From contig NZ_LT670817.1 in the NCBI RefSeq assembly GCF_900129425.1, positions 6,882,001-6,946,000 of the forward strand: 64,000 bases of DNA, given 5' to 3'. The notes under the pieces were generated by a model, which was given only the letters and a program-made list of their open reading frames with translations, did no database searches and was not told where the DNA came from. Positions 10,901 to 19,368 of this stretch are shown here, one piece after another (positions within the stretch are counted from its first letter, which is position 1; every line of letters begins with the position of its first letter). The translations under genes were made by a program, and so were the position numbers. Source of the stretch: Bradyrhizobium erythrophlei (GTDB lineage: Bacteria > Pseudomonadota > Alphaproteobacteria > Rhizobiales > Xanthobacteraceae).

Positions 10901-11156
10901 CCGGCCGGCGGACGGCCTCGCTCATCTCGACCGCGCCGTCGCCGGGATCGATGAACCCGGCATCGGCTTCTATTTGCCGGAGATCTATCGCCTGCGCGGG
11001 GAATGCCTGCTGGCGCTCGGCCGCGACAACAAGGACGAGGCGCGGTCGGCCTTCGCGACCGCTCGCGACATCGCCAAGCAGCAGGGCGCCGTCATCTTCG
11101 AGCGCCGCGCCGAGGCGTCGCTTTCCGAACTCGCAAACAGTGCAGGCCGCGGATAA
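7959..11156 (+). CDS. SAM domain - class III nucleotide cyclase - AAA ATPase - TPR protein
   Basis: 1065 residues. Residues 1-60 form a sterile-alpha-motif domain (LRDWLRSNGLEQYADAFEAN). Residues 80-255 are a class III cyclase homology domain with both metal-binding aspartates (Asp89 in FADMVGST, Asp133 in MGDG) and the Asn207/Arg211 pair (NLAAR), so the active site looks complete. An ATPase domain follows with Walker A GEAGIGKS at 307-314 and a Walker B-like VLIVLEDAHWID near 430. The C-terminal 400 residues are helical TPR-like repeats. The architecture matches the cytosolic guanylate/adenylate cyclase-ATPase regulators common in rhizobia. cAMP production is expected from the motifs; the input signal is unknown. 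Confidence 0.9.
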   Translation: MNDLRDWLRSNGLEQYADAFEANDIDLDILPELNEQDFEQLGLSLGNRRRLMKAVADRGAGPAPSKPVRPDGPGSGEAERRQVTVLFADMVGSTALSAKVDPELLGGLIRRYQDAVAGAIGRYGGFVAKFMGDGVLAYFGFPRAFEDAAERSVRAAIDVLAEVGGIELPDHTPVQARIGIATGLVVVGEIIGTGTAQEHTIVGETPNLAARLQALAGPDTILVSESTRNLLGGLFELELTGEHELKGFARPVPAWRVRGEASVESRFAAIRAGRNLPQIGRAHEMGLLLERWQLARQGEGQIVTVVGEAGIGKSRSIEALREALGGKPHARINLQCSPHHGDNALYPVSQYLSRAARFAATDTPGARIEKLGALFAQRTASDPAAIPLLAELLSIPLAATVPSSQTPAQRKASTLALIVDEFLRMGESEPVLIVLEDAHWIDATTLEMMMRLTDSIGQARALALVTARPDFAPPWLARPQATLLTLGRLGRQECTQLAAGVAAAHGLSAETVAAIVAKTDGVPLFVEELTRSVMETAGEGSEVPATLKDSLMSRLDRLGEAREVAQIAAVIGRQFSFALLGAVVSGDAGELQATLAKLVAAGIVFPEERGLERSFSFKHALVRDAAYESLLLARRRQWHQCIAHALEQHFADIAASEPNLLAYHFGEAGLPAPACDYRMRAGDQAVNRSAYTEAIAHFSAGLKLAEALPAQDGMRRQLEFLLKLGSASVVAHGLQSSEVEDAYTRAGVIGEKLGDGPRLFQAKWGLWINANLRRKTSLARDRAGELVTLAQRSGDGDLLLEAYHCQWSTAFFRGDVMGGIEGCRNGVELYDMARHRHLGHQFGGHDPGVCAHSQCGNSLQLAGERGKAAQSFAKSLALAELLDHPNTLAHSLHNCGIGHQLGGDRDATFTAAHRSAGLAEKFGLLPWRAGSLVLAAWATAIGSGVADSARRIDAEIGNASALGPLPQYYLGLAAEVLLAAGRPADGLAHLDRAVAGIDEPGIGFYLPEIYRLRGECLLALGRDNKDEARSAFATARDIAKQQGAVIFERRAEASLSELANSAGRG

Positions 11157-11427
11157 CCGAGGTCCGGGTATCGCCCGCGGACGCGGGAAGATGGATGTCC
11201 GCTTTGGCGCGCGTTCCCGACTCACGCCGGACATCGCGTGAGGTCCGCGCACGGCATCCATCCGCGCGAATTATTAATCAACATCACGCAAAAGGCCTCG
11301 GCGGCGACGCGTTGACGACGCGTGTGGAGCTTTTTAGCGACCAATATCAACCGGTTATTAGGGAGTTTCATTCAGCGTCCGCGACCAAGGCCGTGTCGCG
11401 TGGATTGATTTCATTGAGGGCATTATC

Positions 11428-13983
11428 TTGCAGGCATTTCCCCGAATCCTGAACCGCTATTCCCTGGCGATTTTCGTGCTGGCGTGCGCCACGCTGTCCT
11501 ACCAGATCCTGATCACCCGTTTCTTCAGCGTGATGCTGTATTACCATTTTGCATTCGCTGCCATTTCGCTCGCCATGCTCGGGCTTACCCGCGGCGCGAT
11601 GGAGGTCTACAACAAACCCGCCCGCTACACTCCCGAACGGGTGGGCGTGGAATTCGCCTGGCATGCATCGTGGTTCGCGATCACCGGCGTCGGTGCCATG
11701 ATCGCCTTCCTGTGCGCGCCGCTGGTGATTCCGCAAGAATACGTGCAGGTGACCCTGGCGATCGCGACGGTCGCCTTCGTCATGCCCTTTACCGAAAGCG
11801 GCGTCTGCATAACGCTTTTGCTGACTCGCCTGCCGTATGGCGGCGGATGGCTTTATGCGGCAGACCTTTCAGGGGCGGCGCTCGGCTGCCTGGGAGTCAT
11901 CTTCGCGTTGCTGGTCGTCGACCCCGTAAGCGCCACCCTATGGATCGGAGCCTTCGCCGCCGGTGCAGGCTGGATCATGGTGCGCGACAACGGCGACATC
12001 CGCAGCCTGCGTCTGAGCGGCGCCGTCGCGCTGACACTGGCGGCCGCCGCCGCCGTGCATACCGGACTTGATGTTTCCGGCAACAACCATCTCGGTGTGT
12101 ACTGGGCCAAGGGGGTTCAACAGATCGGAACGCTGTTCGAACGCTGGAATACCTACTCGCGCGTCAGGGTGACGGCGCTTGGAGAGAGCGCTCCGTTTGG
12201 CTGGGGCCTGACCCACACGCCCGCGAAAAAAATAGACCAGAACCATCTCGATATCGACGCGGATGCCGCCACGGTCATCACCCGCTACGATGGCGATATC
12301 GGCAAGCTCTCCTACCTGAAGGACGACGTCATCAACGCCGCCTATTTGGTGAAGCCGCCGGCCGACGTCGCCGTGGTCGGCGTGGGCGGCGGTCGCGACA
12401 TCCTTTCCGGACTCTTTTTCGGCGCCAAACGCATTCGCGGGATCGAGATCAATCCTGCGATCTTCGAAGTCCTCACCGACAAGTTCGCCGATTTCTCCGG
12501 CCATCTCGATCGCCAGCCCGGCGTGTCGCTGGTCAATGCCGAAGCCCGCAGCTACATCAACCATTCCTCGGAACGATACGACCTGGTCCAGATATCGCTG
12601 ATCGACACCTGGGCCGCGACGGCTGCCGGCGGCTTAACCCTCACCGAAAACCGCCTTTATACCGTGGAGGCGTGGGGTGACTTTTACCGGGCACTCAAGC
12701 CCGGCGGATTGCTGTCGGTATCGCGCTGGTTCGAGCCGGAGGGTCACCGCGGCGAGTTCTATCGTCTGGTGGCGATCGCGGCGAGCGCGCTCCAGCGCAG
12801 AGGTGTGCCCGCAGCCGAGCTGTCGAACCATGTCGTCGCACTCAACGTCGGCAGCATCGTCACCGTGATTACCAGTCCGGACGCCATTACCGATGCCCAA
12901 TGGCTGGGGGCGCGCAGCAGACTCGAGGCCCAGGGCTTCAAGATACTGCTGGGGCCGCATGTCGGCTTCGACGACGTCACGTCGACGCTGATGGCCGGCC
13001 ATGCGGACGCAGCCTTCTTCGCGTCGCTACCGGAAAATATCGCCCCCTCGACGGATGACAATCCGTTCTTCTTCTATACATCGCGCTTTCGCGATCTCGT
13101 CGGCAAGCCTTCATCGACCCTCTCCAACAACAACCCGGCGATCAGCATGACCCTGATGCTGATCGTGATGGCGCTCTGCGCCTGCGCATACTACATCGTC
13201 GTTCCCTTTGCCCGTATGGCAAGGCGGATGCCGCTGTCGGTGCTGGCGCCGCCGGTGACGTATTTTTGCGCGATCGGCATGGGCTTCATGCTGATCGAGA
13301 TATCGCAGATGCAGCGGCTGATGGTCTTCCTTGGACATCCCGTCTACGGGCTGGGTGTCGTGCTGTTCACGATTCTTCTGTTTGGCGGGATCGGCAGCGC
13401 CACCGTCGGTGCGCATTCTCCCCGGCCGGGCGTACTGTTCGCCAGAGTACTCGCGCTGCTTGCGACGCTCGCGGTGGCGGGGTTGTTGACGCCCTTGTTG
13501 ACGACGTGGGCGCGATCGGCAGCGACCGACATGCGCATTCTGTTGTCCGTGCTTCTGCTGGCGCCCCCGGCGTTCTGCATGGGCATGATGTTCCCGCTCG
13601 GGCTGAACATCTGGCGGCGTCACTCGGAGCTGCTGCCGTTCTTCTGGAGCGCCAACGGGATCACGTCGATGTTTGCCTCGGTGCTGGGCATGGCCTTATC
13701 CATCGAATTTGGTATCGCCACCACATATGCGCTGGGCGTCGGCTTTTACGTCGTCTGCGCAGGCATCATCGTCGGAAGCCGCCGGGCGATCCGCTTCGGC
13801 GCGCCCGCGGCGGTTCGGGCCGGGGGACTACAATTGGCGGGCGACGATAGAATCGCTTCCGTAGCCGCTTCGGACGCACCGTCAATCCAATCGGCGCAGA
13901 TCGAAACAGTCGCCGATAACAAGGCGCTCGAACCGTCCGTTGCGCCGGACGTGCACGCGCGCGCCGACGAGTTTGGACGATAA
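11428..13983 (+). CDS. Polytopic membrane protein with spermidine-synthase-like domain
   Basis: 851 residues from a TTG start (AGGG seven bases upstream; no suitable ATG nearby). The first ~210 residues hold about six membrane segments. A Rossmann methyltransferase/aminopropyltransferase-like domain follows, with VAVVGVGGGRDILSGLFFGA near residue 315 and the acidic loop IRGIEINP. A second block of about seven membrane segments occupies residues 570-790. The C-terminal 60 residues look disordered. Known membrane-bound spermidine synthase-like proteins share this layout, but whether they make polyamines is generally untested. The stop codon directly abuts that of the convergent hydrolase gene. 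Confidence 0.8.
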   Translation: MQAFPRILNRYSLAIFVLACATLSYQILITRFFSVMLYYHFAFAAISLAMLGLTRGAMEVYNKPARYTPERVGVEFAWHASWFAITGVGAMIAFLCAPLVIPQEYVQVTLAIATVAFVMPFTESGVCITLLLTRLPYGGGWLYAADLSGAALGCLGVIFALLVVDPVSATLWIGAFAAGAGWIMVRDNGDIRSLRLSGAVALTLAAAAAVHTGLDVSGNNHLGVYWAKGVQQIGTLFERWNTYSRVRVTALGESAPFGWGLTHTPAKKIDQNHLDIDADAATVITRYDGDIGKLSYLKDDVINAAYLVKPPADVAVVGVGGGRDILSGLFFGAKRIRGIEINPAIFEVLTDKFADFSGHLDRQPGVSLVNAEARSYINHSSERYDLVQISLIDTWAATAAGGLTLTENRLYTVEAWGDFYRALKPGGLLSVSRWFEPEGHRGEFYRLVAIAASALQRRGVPAAELSNHVVALNVGSIVTVITSPDAITDAQWLGARSRLEAQGFKILLGPHVGFDDVTSTLMAGHADAAFFASLPENIAPSTDDNPFFFYTSRFRDLVGKPSSTLSNNNPAISMTLMLIVMALCACAYYIVVPFARMARRMPLSVLAPPVTYFCAIGMGFMLIEISQMQRLMVFLGHPVYGLGVVLFTILLFGGIGSATVGAHSPRPGVLFARVLALLATLAVAGLLTPLLTTWARSAATDMRILLSVLLLAPPAFCMGMMFPLGLNIWRRHSELLPFFWSANGITSMFASVLGMALSIEFGIATTYALGVGFYVVCAGIIVGSRRAIRFGAPAAVRAGGLQLAGDDRIASVAASDAPSIQSAQIETVADNKALEPSVAPDVHARADEFGR

Positions 13984-14964
13984 TCAAGATCGCGCGGAGG
14001 CGTCCCGGCCAGCCACCGCCGCACGGTCCGCGATCCCGCCGATCATCGCCTCGACCTCGGCGGTCACAAGATCCGGCGCAGCGTTCTGGATCATGTGGCC
14101 GACACCCGGCAGCACGATCAGTTTTGCGCCTGCGACCACGGCGGCGAACGGGCGCGAGTGAATATTCGTCGATACGGTCTTGTCGGCATCGCCCGTGATC
14201 ACCACGGTCGGCGCCCTGATGTCGGCGTAGTGCGGCGCCTGCTCGGCCACCGCAGCCTTCAACGTCACCAGATCCCGCGCATTGGCGAGAAATTCGCGTG
14301 GACGCAGCAATAGCGGCGTCGCGGTGTTGCCGACCCAGTCTCGCGGCATGACCTGCGGCAGGAACACGCCGCGCGCGCCGGATTCGGTCAGCAAGATGCC
14401 GAGCGGCAGCGTAATGGTGTAGGCGAGCAGCGGGCCGATCACGGGCGTGGTGACAAGCTTGTTGTACCATCCGACGCCACCCGGCCACGGATAGGCCACC
14501 GGCGCCAGCATCACCAGACCGGCGACGCGCCCGGGATAGTCGAGCGCTATCCGCGCGCCCAGCGCCCCGGCCCAGGAGTGGACCACGAAGATCGCGCTGA
14601 TAACGCCGAGTTTTTCCAGCGCCGCATCGATCATTCGGCCCTGGATCGCCGGCGTCGAATCCTTCTGATGCGCGCGCGTGCTCCAGCCATGACCGGGGCG
14701 ATCGATCAGGATCACCCGATGATTTTTCGCGAGCCTCTTGCCGAGCGGCTGCCGCATGGTCTCCAGATTCGAGCTCGCGCCGTGGATCATCACGACCGGC
14801 GGACCATCGGCGTCGCGCGGCCCGATATCGATGACGTGGAGGGTTGCGCCGGCGACCTCGATCATCCTGCCCTGGGCGGGCCAGGCGCGCTGGATCGCAA
14901 GGACACCGGCTTGCGTGATCAGCGCCAGAACAGCCAGCGCGGCCACGACGACGATCGATATCAT
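13984..14964 (-). CDS. Alpha/beta hydrolase, membrane-anchored
   Basis: 326 residues. An N-terminal hydrophobic segment (residues 1-24) may anchor or export the protein. The alpha/beta hydrolase core follows: oxyanion loop VVMIHGASSN near 57-66, nucleophile elbow VHSWAG with Ser130 (Val replaces the usual first Gly), acid Asp259 or Asp261 in ITGDADK, and His290 in GVGHM. The triad is complete. Substrate unknown. It is convergent with the spermidine-synthase-like gene, with no bases between their stop codons. Confidence 0.88.
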   Translation of the reverse strand: MISIVVVAALAVLALITQAGVLAIQRAWPAQGRMIEVAGATLHVIDIGPRDADGPPVVMIHGASSNLETMRQPLGKRLAKNHRVILIDRPGHGWSTRAHQKDSTPAIQGRMIDAALEKLGVISAIFVVHSWAGALGARIALDYPGRVAGLVMLAPVAYPWPGGVGWYNKLVTTPVIGPLLAYTITLPLGILLTESGARGVFLPQVMPRDWVGNTATPLLLRPREFLANARDLVTLKAAVAEQAPHYADIRAPTVVITGDADKTVSTNIHSRPFAAVVAGAKLIVLPGVGHMIQNAAPDLVTAEVEAMIGGIADRAAVAGRDASARS

Positions 14965-15063
14965 TTGCTACATCCTGAAGAGCCCGGGGTATCAGCTAAA
15001 GCGTGATGAGATGAGGTTAGATTGAACTAGGACGCAGCGGAAACTTTTACCTCTCCCGTAGGG

Positions 15064-16524
15064 CTAAGGCGTGCACACAATTTCAATAACATTTTTCTTG
15101 CCATGAGTGAATCGAGTCTGATTCCTTGCATTGCGGTCCACAAGAAGGATGATCGCATTGATGGAAGGGATGGATTGGTCAGTCGGTCGCTTTGGCGATG
15201 TGCGACTGGCCAAAAGGGGGCGCTGTTGTTGCAGCGCGCCGTTGAACGCGTCACGATGAACCTGCGTGCGGCGTCCGACGGCCGAGCTGAGTGGGTGGGG
15301 TTCAGCCGCTGGCTGAATAATCCGAATGTGACAGCGAACGAAATTGCTGTGCATAATGCAGAAGTTCTGTCGGACCGTGTCGCGGGCCTGCATGTGCTTG
15401 CAATCCAGGACACGACGGAACTGAACTATGCCAGGCACGCCGGACGGGTCCGGGGTCTTGGGCCATCCGGCAACGGACGCGATCCGGGCTTGTTTGTGCA
15501 CCCCGTGCTGGCGATTGATGCGGGCAGCGGAGCCTTGCTCGGGTTGGCTGGAATGCAGATCTGGACGCGTCAGGGGCCAGCGTCCCCTGATTACCGGCGT
15601 CAACCGATCGAAGAGAAAGAATCCTATCGTTGGATTAAGGGGGCGGCGAGCGCCAAGAGCGCGCTTGCTGCGGCAGCGATGGTCACCGTGATCGGCGACC
15701 GCGAGAGCGATATTTACGAAGAGTTTGACCGGATACCTGACGCGCGCACCCATCTGCTCACGCGTGCCTGTCGTGATCGCGCCTTGGTGGGTGGCGGTCG
15801 GCTGTTTGGCATTACCGAAAGCTGGCCGGTCCGGCATCGCTTCAAGCTGGAGGTCCGAGCCCAGCCCGGTCGCCCGGCTCGCACGGCCAAGGTGGCGCTG
15901 CGCTTTGGCGAAGTGACGATCAAGCGCCCGGGCAACTGCAGCGATCCCGCAGCCGCGCATCAATTGACCTTGCGTCTGGTCGAGGTCAGGGAGCTTGATA
16001 CCGCCGTCGAGGGGCCGATCCACTGGCGTCTGCTTACCACTCATGAGGTTACGACGGTTGCGCAGGCCTTGGAGATCGTTGGTTGGTATCGCGAGCGCTG
16101 GCACGTCGAACAGCTGTTCCGCACCAGCAAGAGCCAGGGTCTCGACCTTGAGAGCAGCCAGGTCGAAGCGGCCGATGCCTTGTTCAAGCTTGCCGCCATC
16201 GCAATGATTGCCGCCACCAAGATCATGCAGCTCGTCCTCGCCCGCGACGGCACGGTCGATCGCCCGGCCACCGACGTGGTAGCGGTGGAACAATTGCCAA
16301 TGCTCGAGGCCTTGCAGATCCGTCTCGAAGGCAAAACAGCCAAGCAGAAAAATCCTCATCCCAGGCGATCGATCGGCTGGCTCGCCTGGATTGTTGCGCG
16401 CCTCGGTGGCTGGACCGGTTACACCTCCGAACGCCCACCGGGCCCAATCACCATGCGCCGTGGCTGGCATCGCTTCGAACAAATGGCTCAGGGTTGGAGA
16501 CTCAGAGATGTGTGCACGCCTTAG
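15064..16524 (+). mobile_element. Complete IS4-family insertion sequence, 1461 bp
   Basis: Perfect 16-bp terminal inverted repeats, ctaaggcgtgcacaca at the left and its complement at the right end, enclose a single transposase gene. The flanks carry a perfect 9-bp direct duplication, cccgtaggg (15055-15063 and 16525-16533). Target length and transposase motifs agree with the IS4 family. The intact ends, target duplication and open reading frame suggest a recent insertion. It landed in the loop region of the first hairpin of repeat copy C. Confidence 0.95.
15103..16524 (+). CDS. IS4-family transposase
   Basis: 473 residues, close to the Tn5 transposase length. DDE residues are visible: Asp103 in IQDTTELN, Asp199 in VIGDRESD, and the IS4 signature Y-x2-R-x3-E-x6-K at Tyr329, Arg332, Glu336, Lys343 (WYRERWHVEQLFRTSK). 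The frame is uninterrupted. The stop codon TAG is formed by the last three bases of the right inverted repeat, so the gene ends exactly at the IS boundary. No strong ribosome binding site precedes the first ATG. Confidence 0.95.
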   Translation: MSESSLIPCIAVHKKDDRIDGRDGLVSRSLWRCATGQKGALLLQRAVERVTMNLRAASDGRAEWVGFSRWLNNPNVTANEIAVHNAEVLSDRVAGLHVLAIQDTTELNYARHAGRVRGLGPSGNGRDPGLFVHPVLAIDAGSGALLGLAGMQIWTRQGPASPDYRRQPIEEKESYRWIKGAASAKSALAAAAMVTVIGDRESDIYEEFDRIPDARTHLLTRACRDRALVGGGRLFGITESWPVRHRFKLEVRAQPGRPARTAKVALRFGEVTIKRPGNCSDPAAAHQLTLRLVEVRELDTAVEGPIHWRLLTTHEVTTVAQALEIVGWYRERWHVEQLFRTSKSQGLDLESSQVEAADALFKLAAIAMIAATKIMQLVLARDGTVDRPATDVVAVEQLPMLEALQIRLEGKTAKQKNPHPRRSIGWLAWIVARLGGWTGYTSERPPGPITMRRGWHRFEQMAQGWRLRDVCTP

Positions 16525-16739
16525 CCCGTAGGGAGAGGTCGGCGCGTAGCGCCGGGTGAGGGGTTACGGTCTATCGTTGGTGCAGCGCCCCCTCACCCGA
16601 TTTGCTGCGCAAATCGACCTCTCCCCGCTGGGGAGAGGTGAAGGGCACACCGATTCAAATTAAAACCATCACGCTTTAGTTACGGTTTTACGGCGCGCGA
16701 GTTTGGCGGCCAATGCCGGATCAGGGCCGCCACAATCCC

Positions 16740-17507
16740 TCAAGCACCAAAACCAAGCCGTCCCAGTCCCGGCATTTTGATCGCCGGCCGCCGCAGGTCG
16801 AGGCCGAACACCGCGCCGAGAAAATTGATCTCGATGCCTTCGACCCAGCCGACCGTCAGTCCCAGATAGCCGCCGAGCGTGACCCGAACGCCGGTTCGCG
16901 AAGGCGTCAGTCCGAACATGCCGCCATTGTAGGGAAAATCCTTGCCGATGGCGGTCGGCGGCAGCGTGGCCCGCAATTCCGGGGCCGCGGCCATGACCGC
17001 GGTGACAAAGGTATTGGAATTCGGTCCCGGCCAAGCGCGATAATCGCCGTAAGACCGCAGCTGATAGCCCTCGATCGCGGCACGGATTTTGGGGATCATG
17101 CGATCGGCAGCGTCGCCATCGGCCGCGGCGATCACCTTCGGCATATCGCCGAACCAACGCCCGTCGGGCGCAAAGCCGTTGACGCGGATCGGTTCGCCCC
17201 AGGCCGTGTAATCATAGCGCGTATAGCGGGGTGCATCGGACTCCTTGACCACGATCCAGCTGTGGACCGCGAAGATTCCGCGCCAGCGAACCGTCCGCGC
17301 GGCGAAAACCCGCACCAAGGCGTCAGGGTGTTGCGCGGGTGACGGCAAAAGACCGGCGCTGGAGCGGTCGGCGCTCTGCCAGTCGACGGAACGATCCCCC
17401 AGCATATATTTCACTGACGAAACCGTGATCGGGGCAACAAGCAAAAACAGCAGGCCAATCACGGATTTTCTCACAATGGGCAACTCTGGACGGCACGCAT
17501 TCTTCAT
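16740..17507 (-). CDS. DUF3750 family protein
   Basis: 255 residues from ATG 17507; a GTG start at 17474 (VRKSVIGLL) is an alternative, and the choice is unsure because neither has a clear ribosome binding site. A hydrophobic segment near residues 20-40 is probably a membrane anchor. The rest matches my recollection of DUF3750: VRVFAARTVRWRGIFAVHSW, DGRWFGDMP, WPGPNSNTF and PPTAIGKDF. The conserved His, Ser and Asn/Thr residues recall a papain-like or amidase fold, but no activity is established. It is immediately next to repeat copy C. Confidence 0.75.
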   Translation of the reverse strand: MKNACRPELPIVRKSVIGLLFLLVAPITVSSVKYMLGDRSVDWQSADRSSAGLLPSPAQHPDALVRVFAARTVRWRGIFAVHSWIVVKESDAPRYTRYDYTAWGEPIRVNGFAPDGRWFGDMPKVIAAADGDAADRMIPKIRAAIEGYQLRSYGDYRAWPGPNSNTFVTAVMAAAPELRATLPPTAIGKDFPYNGGMFGLTPSRTGVRVTLGGYLGLTVGWVEGIEINFLGAVFGLDLRRPAIKMPGLGRLGFGA

Positions 17508-17668
17508 AAAGCCGTCATCAGCAGTTTTATATATGGGGACGATGAGCACTTTTGCCATGCGAAGTGCACGCGTCATCGAAGCTGTCGCCACCGGACCTAT
17601 CCACGTAATCCACAGGAACCCGGGACGGGCAGTAAAAATTATGTCAGGGGATATTTGGAGGATTTTCG

Positions 17669-17851
17669 ATGATGTCCAGATCGAATGAAGCCGCGATCGA
17701 CGAAATCGTGGCGAGCTGCAACGGCGACGTGCGCGGCGCGCTGAGGGCGCTGCTGCTGGTCAACGAGCAACTGGAGGCTGAACTGCAGCAGCTCTACGCA
17801 GCGGTTGCCATTGGCGGGCCGTTCGAGCGCGGCAGCAGCGTTCTGCACTAG
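17669..17851 (+). CDS. Small conserved-type hypothetical protein
   Basis: 60 residues, predicted entirely helical (AIDEIVASCNGDVRGALRALLLVNEQLEAELQQLYAAV), with a coiled-coil-like second helix. TTGGAGGA lies seven bases before the ATG, so translation is likely. I do not recognise a family. It is convergent with the small secreted protein gene at 17887. Confidence 0.65.
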   Translation: MMSRSNEAAIDEIVASCNGDVRGALRALLLVNEQLEAELQQLYAAVAIGGPFERGSSVLH

Positions 17852-17886
17852 CTAGAGTCTGATTCAGAAGCAGTTGAACCGGGATC

Positions 17887-18141
17887 CTACTCCACCTGCG
17901 ATTGGTCGGCCGCCGGATCGCCCTTCGGGCAAGCACTAATGGTCGAGCGGGCCAGCTTGGCATCCTCGACGGATTTATAGGGGCCGTCCTCGAACCAGAT
18001 ATCGCCCGTCACAACCGGATTGCTGGTCACGATCTCGCATTGGCTGGTGGCGCGGTTGCCGACCACCCAATACAGGCCATCCGCGAAGCAACTTGTTCCG
18101 ATCGCGAGCGTCATCGCGCCGGCCAGCATCAGGGATTTCAT
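17887..18141 (-). CDS. Small secreted protein of unknown function
   Basis: 84 residues. A signal peptide covers residues 1-20 (MKSLMLAGAMTLAIGTSCFA). The mature part of about 64 residues has two cysteines that may pair, and the aromatic stretch GLYWVVGNRAT. GCAGGAGC lies upstream of the ATG. The family is not recognised; periplasmic location is inferred. Confidence 0.7.
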   Translation of the reverse strand: MKSLMLAGAMTLAIGTSCFADGLYWVVGNRATSQCEIVTSNPVVTGDIWFEDGPYKSVEDAKLARSTISACPKGDPAADQSQVE

Positions 18142-18264
18142 GGCTTTGCTCCTGCGATGGGGGTCAAGCGGTCAAGTGCGGCCTGACGAAAACCGTTCCG
18201 GCTGAAGGCGGATTGTCCGTCGCCGTGGTTAATCGGCCCGCACTCCGATCGGTCAAACGATCGA

Positions 18265-18918
18265 TCAGATGTCGCGTCCTTCGACCTTTTCGGTCAGGGT
18301 CTTGACCAGTTCGGGCACCTTGTCGAGGTGCGGGTTGACGGCGAGCGCCTTGCGGAAGGCGTCGAGCGCGCGTTTGTCGTCGCCGAGATCCTGCATGATC
18401 ATGCCGAGTCCCGCCAGCGCGCCGAAATGGCGGGGTTCGCGGACCAGCACCTGCTCGATATCCTCGAGCGAATGGGCGTAATCATTCTGCAGGTAATACA
18501 GTGTCGCGCGCCGGTTCCAGCCCTCGACATAATCGGGACGCAGCTTGACCACGGCATCGAGCAATTTCAGCGCAACATCCATCTGCTGGGCGTCCATCGC
18601 GGCCTTGGCCCGCACCATCAACAGGGCCGCGGTGTCGCTGGGGGTCTGCATCCACAGCGCCCAGATCCGGGCCTCGACATGTTTGGCGCTGGCCTCATCG
18701 GGCGCCGCCTTCAGCGCGCCGAACAGGAAGTCCAGTCCGCGCGTCTTGTCAGTGCCGACCTTCGGCAGCTTGCCCGGCGGCTCCGGCAGTTTTTTCTGCT
18801 GCTTCGGCGCGCCCGGCCCCGGATCCTGCGCCGACGCCGCCATCGGCGCCACGGCGATGACAGCGGTGACGAGCAGGGCCAGGTGGCAGTTGCGCGCGAG
18901 AGAGAATCTGAATGCCAT
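18265..18918 (-). CDS. Periplasmic TPR-repeat protein
   Basis: 217 residues. A signal peptide ends near ASAQ. A proline/lysine-rich linker is followed by tandem TPR-like helices from about residue 60 to 210 (for example VEGWNRRATLYYLQNDYAHSL and ALAGLGMIMQDLGDDKRALDAFRKALAVNP). Such proteins act as protein-protein scaffolds; the partner is unknown. The ATG at 18918 was preferred to an upstream TTG. Confidence 0.8.
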   Translation of the reverse strand: MAFRFSLARNCHLALLVTAVIAVAPMAASAQDPGPGAPKQQKKLPEPPGKLPKVGTDKTRGLDFLFGALKAAPDEASAKHVEARIWALWMQTPSDTAALLMVRAKAAMDAQQMDVALKLLDAVVKLRPDYVEGWNRRATLYYLQNDYAHSLEDIEQVLVREPRHFGALAGLGMIMQDLGDDKRALDAFRKALAVNPHLDKVPELVKTLTEKVEGRDI

Positions 18919-19025
18919 CGCCAAAGTCTAGACGCAGAAAAACGCACTGCAAAGCAGCGATGGCGTCAAAGACCTGTGATGGCGGCAGATTTCGTGAAGG
19001 CCCGAGCGCGCGTTTCAGGCTTGAT

Positions 19026-19151
19026 TCAGCCCTGACGCGCCTTGAAACGGCGCTGAACCTTGTTGATCACGTAAACCCGACCCTTGCGGCGGACCAGACG
19101 GTTGTTGCGGTGGCGTCCACGCAACGATTTCAGCGAGTTACGGACCTTCAT
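19026..19151 (-). CDS. rpmJ: 50S ribosomal protein bL36
   Basis: 41 residues, MKVRNSLKSLRGRHRNNRLV and a basic end RRFKARQG. This is the cysteine-free form of bL36, lacking the zinc-binding CxxC/CxxxxH residues, as is usual in alphaproteobacteria. AGGATT precedes the ATG. It stands alone rather than in the large ribosomal operons, which is common for this gene. Confidence 0.95.
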   Translation of the reverse strand: MKVRNSLKSLRGRHRNNRLVRRKGRVYVINKVQRRFKARQG

Positions 19152-19368
19152 GGGACAATCCTGATGCTCTGAAAGGCCGTGCTGGACAGGCCGAAAAGTG
19201 GCAAATGGGCTTAATCCCGCCGGCGGCCGTGCCACCCGGGACGCGCGGTTTCTAAGCCATGCGGCGGTGGAATGTCAATGCGGGCGGGGGCGGCGCGGCG
19301 GGGATCACATGACCCGAAATATAGTGAAGAGCCCGTTTCGGACCTATTCTAAACTGGCGCGCCTGAGA

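Larger units (their letters stand above)
14996..16679. repeat. Dispersed palindromic repeat, copy C, split by an IS element
   Basis: The element ends are perfect 13-bp inverted repeats, ctaaagcgtgatg at 14996-15008 and catcacgctttag at 16667-16679. Without the IS and one copy of its target duplication the element is about 214 bp. The internal sequence matches copies A and B. This copy gives the clearest boundaries and shows that the family resembles a MITE. Confidence 0.8.

Noticed and set aside
15064..16482. A 472-codon open frame antisense to the IS4 transposase
   Set aside because: The sense strand has a complete DDE transposase with catalytic motifs; the antisense frame starts inside the gene and has no motif.
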